Shown here one piece after another: positions 1-5,137 of a stretch of 6,352 nt of DNA. The notes beneath the pieces are model-generated. The model had not been told where the DNA came from. It searched no databases and worked only from the letters and a program-made list of their open reading frames with translations. The number at the start of each line of letters is the position of its first letter. The first letter of the stretch is position 1. The position numbers and the translations under genes were made by a program. Source of the stretch: Clostridiaceae bacterium (GTDB lineage Bacteria > Bacillota > Clostridia > Saccharofermentanales > DTU023); contig DUUZ01000080.1 in the NCBI GenBank assembly GCA_012841255.1, positions 1 through 6,352 of the forward strand, written 5' to 3'.

Positions 1-77
1 AGCAGGAGGCCTACGACCGGGAGGAGGAGTTGAAACTCCACCGCTGCCGGGTGACCGGGGAGGTGCATTATGGCTAA
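1..77 (+). CDS. nfnA: C-terminal end of NfnA-like FAD/NAD-binding subunit (partial)
   Basis: Only the last 24 codons and a TAA stop are present, read from base 3. The tail contains YDREEELKLH followed by RCRVTGEVHYG. This pattern (a Tyr, an acidic EE run, then His-x-Cys and a TG) resembles what I recall of the C-terminus of sulfide dehydrogenase/dihydroorotate dehydrogenase-like FAD/NAD-binding proteins, the small subunit (NfnA) partner of NfnB. The frame overlaps the downstream nfnB start by 8 bases, a typical sign of translational coupling in the nfnAB operon. The Cys near the end is not a cluster ligand I can assign. The identification rests mainly on the neighbour and is therefore moderate; the existence of an upstream coding frame ending here is more secure. 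Confidence 0.7.
   Translation, partial: QEAYDREEELKLHRCRVTGEVHYG
57..63 (+). promoter_or_regulatory. Ribosome binding site of nfnB
   Basis: GGGGAGG lies 6 bases before the ATG at 70 and inside the end of the upstream coding frame. It is a strong Shine-Dalgarno match and fixes the nfnB start. Confidence 0.75.
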
Positions 78-1476
78 GTACAAGACCAACATGGCCCCGG
101 AAAAGACCCCCATGCCGGAGCAGGAACCTCTGGTGCGCAACAAGAATTACAGCGAAGTCACCCTGGGCTATACCGTTGAGATGGCCATGGAGGAAGCCAC
201 CCGATGCCTGCAGTGCCGGCACCGGCCCTGCGTGGGAGGATGCCCTGTCAACATCGCCATCCCTGACTTCATCAATCATATTGTGGAGGGGGATTTCGAA
301 GGTGCCTACCAGACCATCCTCCTGACCAACAGCCTGCCCGCCGTCTGCGGCCGGGTCTGCCCCCAGGAGAACCAGTGTGAGCTGGTCTGTGTCCGGGGTA
401 TCAAGGGCGAGCCCGTCGGCATCGGCCGCCTGGAACGCTTTGCGGCTGACTGGCATTTTTCCAATGTCGATGAGCTGCCCGAAAAACCGGAATCCAACGG
501 CCGCCGGGTCGCCATCGTCGGCTCCGGCCCCTCCGGCCTGGCCTGCGCCGGGGATCTGGCCCGCCGGGGTTATGAAGTGACCGTCTATGAATCCCTGCAT
601 GTGGCAGGCGGCGTCCTCATGTACGGCATTCCCGAATTCCGTCTTCCCAAGTCTCTGGTCCAGACCGAAATCGATCAGCTCCGGGCCCTGGGCGTCAAAA
701 TTGAATGCGACCGGGTCATCGGCCGCATCCATTCCCTGGATGAACTCTTTGAAGAAGAAGGCTTCGAGGCTGTCTTCATCGGCAGCGGGGCAGGTCTCCC
801 CTCCTTCATGGGCATCCCGGGTGAGAATCTCAACCAGGTCTATTCGGCCAACGAATTCCTGACCCGGGTGAACCTCATGCAGGCCTGGCGCTGGCCGGAT
901 TCCGCTACCCCCGTGACCATCGGCAAAAAGGTGGCCGTCGTCGGCGGCGGCAACGTGGCCATGGACGCTGCCCGGTCTGCCAAGCGGCTGGGGGCCGACG
1001 AAGTCTACATCGTCTACCGGCGCTCCGAGGAAGAACTCCCGGCCCGCAAAGAGGAAGTCGAGCACGCCCGGGAGGAAGGCATCATCTTCCGTCTTCTTTC
1101 CAACCCGCTTGAAATCACCGGCAATGAGGAGGGCTGGGTCACCGGCATGCGCTGCAGCCGGATGGAACTGGGCGAAGAGGATGCATCCGGCCGCCGCCGG
1201 CCGGTTCCCATCCCCGATTCTGACTTCAGCCTGGACCTGGATACCGTGATCGTGGCCATCGGCCAGTCCCCCAACCCCCTCCTGCGGGAGACCACCTCAG
1301 ACCTGAAATGCCAGTCCTGGGGCGGTATTATCGTCGACGAAGAGACCCTGAAGACCAGCAAGGACGGAGTCTGGGCCGGCGGCGACGCCGTGACGGGCGC
1401 TGCCACTGTCATCCTGGCTATGGGGGCCGGGAAAAAAGCGGCCGCTTCCATCGACGCCTATCTGAAGGGCAAATAG
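70..1476 (+). CDS. nfnB: NADPH-dependent glutamate synthase-family flavoprotein (GltA type), likely NfnB large subunit
   Basis: This cytoplasmic FAD and iron-sulfur oxidoreductase has 468 residues, the usual size for NfnB/SudA. The N-terminal Fer4_20-type domain holds two Cys groups: C46, C49, C54, C58 (CLQCRHRPCVGGCP) and C93, C97, C103, C107. Together they fit two [4Fe-4S] clusters. E122 in IGRLERF matches the glutamate that helps hold one cluster in NfnB. The FAD Rossmann motif is GSGPSGLACAG (151-161), the NADPH motif is VVGGGNVAMDAA (290-301), and a C-terminal FAD motif GGDAVTGAATV lies at 437-447. NfnB with NfnA couples NADPH oxidation or formation to NADH and ferredoxin by flavin-based electron bifurcation. 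Automated annotation often calls such genes gltA, glutamate synthase small subunit, but no large glutamate synthase gene is visible here and the upstream frame ends like NfnA. The family is certain; bifurcation is inferred. The gene is followed by a hairpin terminator. Confidence 0.92.
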   Translation: MAKYKTNMAPEKTPMPEQEPLVRNKNYSEVTLGYTVEMAMEEATRCLQCRHRPCVGGCPVNIAIPDFINHIVEGDFEGAYQTILLTNSLPAVCGRVCPQENQCELVCVRGIKGEPVGIGRLERFAADWHFSNVDELPEKPESNGRRVAIVGSGPSGLACAGDLARRGYEVTVYESLHVAGGVLMYGIPEFRLPKSLVQTEIDQLRALGVKIECDRVIGRIHSLDELFEEEGFEAVFIGSGAGLPSFMGIPGENLNQVYSANEFLTRVNLMQAWRWPDSATPVTIGKKVAVVGGGNVAMDAARSAKRLGADEVYIVYRRSEEELPARKEEVEHAREEGIIFRLLSNPLEITGNEEGWVTGMRCSRMELGEEDASGRRRPVPIPDSDFSLDLDTVIVAIGQSPNPLLRETTSDLKCQSWGGIIVDEETLKTSKDGVWAGGDAVTGAATVILAMGAGKKAAASIDAYLKGK

Positions 1477-1506
1477 AATGTGATTAATGAAATATCTTGT
1501 CAGACG

Positions 1507-1537
1507 AAACGCCGCTTGATGCGGCGTTTTGTTATTC
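1507..1537. terminator. Shared bidirectional rho-independent terminator
   Basis: A perfect 9-bp stem, AAACGCCGC (1507-1515) with GCGGCGTTT (1521-1529), closes a 5-base loop TTGAT. On the + strand it runs into TTTTGTTATT, giving an intrinsic terminator 30 bases after the nfnB stop. Read on the - strand, the same stem ends in GTTT followed by CGTC. Its U-run is weaker, but it sits directly after the coaW stop (1532-1534). It most likely ends both convergent units, more strongly nfnAB. Confidence 0.85.
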
Positions 1538-2386
1538 CGGCCGGTAAAGGGCGGCACCGATGGCGGTCGCATACTCCGCATTGTCCGGCACCAGGATATC
1601 GATCGAATACAATTTGGCAAAACCCTCAAGGACATCCCGGCCCTGGGGCACTCCCAGCGTGTTGCCTGTAAAGACAATGGTCTCCACACCTTCCAGGCGG
1701 GCGGCCAGTACAGCGTCGGTCCCCACCGACTGAAAAACAAGATTGACAATACCCAAGGCCAGGTCCTGGGGAGTCGCCTGGTCGCCCACCTTGCCGAAGT
1801 TGGAGGCTGTGGTATCGGCTGAAAGACCAGGGATATCGTAGCGGGAGATATCGCCGATGGACAGGTCGACCTGGTGCAGGTCGCCCCTGGCCGCCATCTG
1901 GCCGATGTTCTGGAAATCCCGGACATGGAGGATGACCTGGGCCAGGCCTAAAAGAGAGCCCCCGCCCACGCCCGATCCGATGATGTGCCGGATCTCCTCC
2001 CGGTCGGCATAGACGAAGGAAGTTCCCGTCCCCATGCTGACGACAATGGCCCGGCCGACCCCTGCCGTATACAGGCCGCCCAGACCGACGGCATCAAATT
2101 CAGGGACAATAACCGTCTTGCACTCCAGCAGGTGGCCGTCCAGATAGGAGGCACCGACCCCCGTCGCCTGAATGGCTTCCACCTCTTCCAGGAGCAGATT
2201 GTTGAGTGTCAGGAATTTTCCCAGGGCACCGTAGGCGGATGCCACCGGGTCATCGGCCTGGACCCGGGCCTCCCGAAGGAGGCGACCGTCGGCAAAGCCG
2301 ATGATCTTGGTAATGCTGCCGCCGACATCAAGTCCGATCAGGACCCGGCCGCGGCTGTCGGGCACTTCTCCCCGATCAGCGGCCAT
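1532..2386 (-). CDS. coaW: Type II pantothenate kinase
   Basis: It phosphorylates pantothenate with ATP to 4'-phosphopantothenate, the first step of CoA synthesis, in the cytoplasm. At 284 residues it is slightly longer than S. aureus CoaW (about 267), mainly from a ~14-residue N-terminal lead. It has the ASKHA/BadF-type actin-like fold. Visible motifs are the phosphate-binding LIGLDVGGSITKI (16-28), PEFDA with the likely catalytic base E96, the second phosphate loop GTGTS (119-123), GSGVGGGSLLGL (137-148), TTASNFG (192-198) and the adenosine-side FTGNTLG (239-245). Near the glycine triplet the order is R133-H134, so His occupies the place where S. aureus has an Arg that contacts substrate. 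The ATG at 2386 overlaps the end of sepF by 11 bases. No good Shine-Dalgarno precedes it, so translation probably depends on sepF. An internal GTG at 2365 has GGGGAG only 2 bases before it, too close to be preferred. A hairpin terminator adjoins the stop. Confidence 0.88.
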   Translation of the reverse strand: MAADRGEVPDSRGRVLIGLDVGGSITKIIGFADGRLLREARVQADDPVASAYGALGKFLTLNNLLLEEVEAIQATGVGASYLDGHLLECKTVIVPEFDAVGLGGLYTAGVGRAIVVSMGTGTSFVYADREEIRHIIGSGVGGGSLLGLAQVILHVRDFQNIGQMAARGDLHQVDLSIGDISRYDIPGLSADTTASNFGKVGDQATPQDLALGIVNLVFQSVGTDAVLAARLEGVETIVFTGNTLGVPQGRDVLEGFAKLYSIDILVPDNAEYATAIGAALYRPE

Positions 2387-2900
2387 AGCGGGAGCCGTCG
2401 CGTTCGCCGGTCAGTCCCGGCATCATGGGTTCCTTGGCTGCATTGCGCAGGGTGCTGAAGGCCAGACGGCCGTCATCGAAGTCGATATTGGTCGTCGAAG
2501 GGGCAAAGACAAAGATAAACTGGGAGACGGCCTGGAGCAGGCCGCCGATGGCATAAGCCGATCCCGACACGATATCCTGGAAGCGCATCCGGATATCCGG
2601 GGACAGGCGCTCGGTATTGCAGATGACCGTCCGGCCCTGCTTGACATGGTCGCAGACCGGCCAGGCCGTATCGATATCAAAGGCTTCAACCAGGACTACC
2701 GTATGGTCGGTGCCCGGTTTTCCTGCAGGGAAGGGCACGGTCCGTTCGGGTGTGCGTTTCTGACGGATTTCCCGGGGAGCCGGTGCCCGTTCAGGCACGT
2801 AGGGTTCCTCGTCGCCGTAGAGGTCATAGCCCTCCATATCATCGTAATCGTCGTATCCGTCGTCCGTTCTGCCGAACAATTTATTCAGAAAATTACTCAT
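2376..2900 (-). CDS. sepF: Cell division protein SepF (YlmF)
   Basis: SepF is a membrane anchor and organiser of FtsZ filaments at the division septum. The 174 residues show the family's three parts. The first is an amphipathic N-terminal helix, MSNFLNKLFG, that targets membrane. The second is an acidic, tyrosine- and proline-rich linker (about 11-62, with YDDYDDMEGYD). The third is the compact SepF core (about 65-140), with HTVVLVEAFD, an RTVICNTERL strand-turn, IVSGSAYAIGG (110-120) and FIFVFAPS (128-135). B. subtilis SepF is about 150 residues; the excess here is a polar tail of about 34 residues (141-174) after the core. The gene is first in a short unit with coaW, transcribed from a promoter in the 137-bp gap after yggS. 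The candidate ribosome site AAGGGGG lies 12 bases before the ATG, a slightly long spacing. The start is supported because it gives the canonical N-terminal helix. Confidence 0.93.
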   Translation of the reverse strand: MSNFLNKLFGRTDDGYDDYDDMEGYDLYGDEEPYVPERAPAPREIRQKRTPERTVPFPAGKPGTDHTVVLVEAFDIDTAWPVCDHVKQGRTVICNTERLSPDIRMRFQDIVSGSAYAIGGLLQAVSQFIFVFAPSTTNIDFDDGRLAFSTLRNAAKEPMMPGLTGERDGSRYGR

Positions 2901-2912
2901 ATCTGCAACTCG

Positions 2913-2920
2913 CCCCCTTC
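2913..2920 (-). promoter_or_regulatory. Candidate ribosome binding site of sepF
   Basis: The - strand reads GAAGGGGG here, 12 bases upstream of the sepF ATG. It is purine-rich and complementary to the 16S tail only in part (AGG/GGGG), and its spacing is longer than the usual 5-9 bases. Confidence 0.45.
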
Positions 2921-2956
2921 AGGCCGGCCCCGTCGGACCGCTTCTCTTGTCCGTCT

Positions 2957-2985
2957 ATTATAAGTACGGCCGTGCATGCTTGCAA
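2957..2985 (-). promoter_or_regulatory. Predicted sigma-A promoter of sepF-coaW
   Basis: On the - strand, TTGCAA (2985-2980, four of six consensus bases) and a perfect TATAAT (2962-2957) are separated by exactly 17 bases. Transcription would begin near 2950, leaving a leader of about 50 bases before the sepF ATG. The match is good for a vegetative promoter and lies in an AT-rich island, but no experiment supports it. Confidence 0.7.
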
Positions 2986-3037
2986 TGTATACAGTTAACC
3001 GTCACCATTTTGTCATATATCTGTTATATCTATGCTT

Positions 3038-3751
3038 TCAAAAAATACGGGAACCGAATATGGCACTGCCGATCCGGACCAGGGTGGCCCCCTCCTCAAC
3101 CGCCTGCAGATAGTCGTTGGTCATTCCCATGGACAGTTCCGTGAAAGAAGGCAGACCCTCGCGGGCTACCGTCCGGTCCCGAAACTCCCGGAGCTCCGAG
3201 AAATCCCGCCTGGCCTCCTCCGGATCATCGTAAAAAGGAGCCATGGTCATAAGCCCGCAAAGGCGGACGTGGCCGAATTTGCGGGCAGCCTCCAGAATTG
3301 CCGGCAGTTCGGAGGGCGAAAAGCCTTGCTTGCTCTCCTCCCCCGATACATTGACCTGCAGGAGGACATCCTGAACCAAGCCCCTGTCACCCGCCAGCCG
3401 GTCAATGGTGCTCAAAAGGCCAAGGCTGTTCACCGAGTGGATCAGGCTGACCTTGCCGGCAAGGAAGCGGACCTTGTTTCTTTGCAGGGTCCCGATCATA
3501 TGCCATTCACAGGCAAGGTCCATCTTCTCCGCTTCCTCCATTTTCGGCAGCAGTTCCTGGACCCTGTTTTCCCCGAAGAGGGTCTGACCGGCTTCCATAG
3601 CCCGGGCCACATCCTCGAGCGGGAAATTCTTGCTGACAGCAACCAGACGCACGTCTTCAGGGGCACGGCCGGATCTTGCGGCCGCCTGCCGGATGCCTTC
3701 TTTTATATGCAAAAGGTTTGCAGCAATCGCAGTTCTGCGTTCATCAGTCAT
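3038..3751 (-). CDS. yggS: YggS/YlmE (PLPBP) family PLP-binding homeostasis protein
   Basis: It is a single-domain TIM-barrel protein that binds pyridoxal 5'-phosphate and helps balance PLP and amino-acid pools; no catalytic reaction is established. Starting at ATG 3751 it has 237 residues, normal for the family. The PLP lysine is K41 in RLVAVSKNFP. Other signatures are LFGENRVQEL (near 58-67), WHMIGTLQRNKV, IHSVNS, LLQVNVSGEESKQGF, LCGLMTMAP, LSMGMTNDY and the phosphate-binding VRIGSAIFG near the C-terminus. The frame also opens at a GTG at 3769, but AGGAA directly abuts that GTG. The ATG at 3751 has a purine-rich AGGAAGTGAGAG upstream and gives the typical N-terminus, so I prefer it. With that start it lies 21 bases after the HlyD-like gene, probably in the same transcript. 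It is separated from sepF by a promoter-bearing gap. The ylmE-ylmF order is common in Bacillota. Confidence 0.93.
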   Translation of the reverse strand: MTDERRTAIAANLLHIKEGIRQAAARSGRAPEDVRLVAVSKNFPLEDVARAMEAGQTLFGENRVQELLPKMEEAEKMDLACEWHMIGTLQRNKVRFLAGKVSLIHSVNSLGLLSTIDRLAGDRGLVQDVLLQVNVSGEESKQGFSPSELPAILEAARKFGHVRLCGLMTMAPFYDDPEEARRDFSELREFRDRTVAREGLPSFTELSMGMTNDYLQAVEEGATLVRIGSAIFGSRIF

Positions 3752-3772
3752 AATCAGAGTATCTCTCACTTC

Positions 3773-5137
3773 CTAGTCGACCAGGACACCGTCTTCTACA
3801 GTCCAGGGGTTGACCACATAAAGATCTGCTTCCTTGAGGATTTTCCCGCTGTCTTCCGGCGAAGCAATAATGGCATAGCGGTCATCCCAGGCCAGGATGT
3901 CGACCGGGACGGTCTTTGTAACACCCCCGACAACAATGCGGAGTTTCCCGCTCTCCCCTTCCCGGTCAAATTCAGCCAGGCCGGTCAGTGGAACCCGCAG
4001 CCCCTTAACACTTCCCGTGATGACGGATACCTGGGACAGGGCGGCAAAGCGGGCGTCATAGCCGGGATAGCCCTCACAGGACAGATAATACCAGCGGCCG
4101 TCCAAAGTCTTGACGGTCCGTGTCACACTGCAGTCCAAAAGATTCAGATCCTGGTCTTCCTTCAGAAGATCCAGTCGCTGGCCCTGGGAGATGCCAAGTT
4201 CCCCGATCAATTCTTCCGGCAGCCAGAAGGCGGCCGTCTGTCCGCTGAAACGCCTGATGGCCGCCAGGGTCTCCCCGGCCTCCACCAGCCGGTAGGCCAT
4301 GTCCAGGCTGGTCACGGGGATCGTGATCAGTTCATCCATGTTCCCCTGGGGATTCCTGTCCCAGTGCTGTTTGGGCAGATCCAGACTGACAAAGGGGCTG
4401 CGGATGACAAAGCTGACCTCCCCTGCCGCAGGCGCGTTCAGCCGGACAGTTCGGGGATCACCTTCAAGTATAGCCAGAAGGTCCCGGCACTCCTGGTCCA
4501 GGCTTTTCAGCTCCGGATCCGTGTAAGTAAAAAAGCCGGTTTCCGACCGGGCCCGTTCCAGGGCATTGCGAAAATGTTCGGCGGCATAGGCCATGCTTCG
4601 GACATCCGCGTCCCCGCCCGAGCGGATGACCTCCAGGATGGCTTCCCTAAGCCGGCTGTCGGCGGGGGACACGGGCTGGGGATTGACAGCTTCATCGGCA
4701 AAACCGCTGACCACGAGAAGCCGGGCCTGGTAGCGGCCCAGAGCACTCCTGTAAGCCTGGGCATCCGAGGCCCGGTCCTGGGGGACCAGGAGGGCCAGGT
4801 CCCCGTCCTTGGCCACCCGCTCCCCGTTGGCCGCAAGCGGGACCAGAATCCCGCTGACGGGAGCCGTCACAGCCTCCGAGTCATCCAGGAAAGCCACCGA
4901 CTGTGAGAAGGAGATGTCGATGCTGCCCGTGGTCAGAAAAGACAGGCGCATCTCTTCTTCTTCGGCAGTCAGGATGAAGACAATGGTCCAGACGGCCACG
5001 ATCAAGGTGACAAAGACCAGAACGGCCAGGGCCAGGAGCTTGAGCCTGTTCCTGCGGCGGCCACGGGCTCTCCGGTCTCCCAGTTCATCTGCGACGGGCG
5101 GCCGGCCGGCCGGTTTTTGTTTTTTCGGATCAGCCAT
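3773..5137 (-). CDS. HlyD-like membrane-anchored adaptor protein of unknown role
   Basis: The 454-residue protein has a basic, proline-containing cytoplasmic head (1-32, with DRRARGRRRNRLK), one strong membrane segment (about 34-57) and a long extracytoplasmic part. The segment VTAPVSGILVPL followed by GERVAKDGDLALLV (90-118) is a half biotinyl/lipoyl hairpin as in HlyD/membrane-fusion proteins. LNAPAAGEVSF (233-243) looks like the matching second half. Between them is a mostly helical insert (about 160-225). The remainder, beta-rich by appearance, includes TIPVTSLDMAYRL (272-284), VPLTGLAEF (382-390) and a KTVPVDILAWDD segment. Extracytoplasmic C336 and C354 could form a disulfide. Proteins of this kind are found next to yggS and sepF in several Clostridia. 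No ABC or RND transporter is encoded in the window, so an export role is unproven. It overlaps the ynbB-like gene by 8 bases and has a clear Shine-Dalgarno, AAAAAGGAG, 6 bases before its ATG. Confidence 0.75.
   Translation of the reverse strand: MADPKKQKPAGRPPVADELGDRRARGRRRNRLKLLALAVLVFVTLIVAVWTIVFILTAEEEEMRLSFLTTGSIDISFSQSVAFLDDSEAVTAPVSGILVPLAANGERVAKDGDLALLVPQDRASDAQAYRSALGRYQARLLVVSGFADEAVNPQPVSPADSRLREAILEVIRSGGDADVRSMAYAAEHFRNALERARSETGFFTYTDPELKSLDQECRDLLAILEGDPRTVRLNAPAAGEVSFVIRSPFVSLDLPKQHWDRNPQGNMDELITIPVTSLDMAYRLVEAGETLAAIRRFSGQTAAFWLPEELIGELGISQGQRLDLLKEDQDLNLLDCSVTRTVKTLDGRWYYLSCEGYPGYDARFAALSQVSVITGSVKGLRVPLTGLAEFDREGESGKLRIVVGGVTKTVPVDILAWDDRYAIIASPEDSGKILKEADLYVVNPWTVEDGVLVD

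Larger units (their letters stand above)
2901..3037. other. AT-rich intergenic spacer between yggS and sepF
   Basis: This 137-bp gap is clearly richer in A/T over 2957-3037 than the GC-rich genes around it. It holds the sepF promoter, several short palindromes next to the -35 box (TGTATACA at 2986-2993, GTTAAC at 2994-2999) and a 7-base direct repeat TATATCT at 3016-3022 and 3025-3031. I see no GC-rich hairpin that would terminate transcription from yggS, so read-through into sepF is possible. Confidence 0.6.

Noticed and set aside
1297..1926. A 209-codon - strand frame crossing the nfnB and coaW ends
   Set aside because: It reads through the terminator hairpin and uses the wrong frame of coaW and the antisense of nfnB; the protein shows no family features.
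2934..2953. Inverted repeat CGGAC/GTCCG near the sepF transcription start
   Set aside because: Only a 5-bp stem with a 10-base loop, and the predicted transcript begins near one arm, so it is unlikely to be a leader structure or riboswitch.
2301..2963. A 220-codon + strand open frame covering sepF
   Set aside because: It lies opposite sepF and the start of coaW, has no recognisable motif and runs through the sepF promoter region; it is a shadow of the real genes.
3752..3769. GTG at 3769 as the yggS start
   Set aside because: AGGAA abuts the GTG with no usable spacing, and the six added residues are not part of the usual family N-terminus; ATG at 3751 is preferred, though the GTG cannot be fully excluded.
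3032..4906. A 624-codon open frame on the + strand
   Set aside because: It is antisense to yggS and the HlyD-like gene, both with clear family motifs. Its translation is low in domain signals and rich in Gly, Pro, Gln and His, as expected for an antisense frame in GC-rich DNA, and no ribosome site or promoter supports it.
5101..5113. GGCCGGCC-type repeat near the start of the HlyD-like gene
   Set aside because: It is a short GC run encoding Ala-Gly-Arg residues in the basic head, not a separate element.
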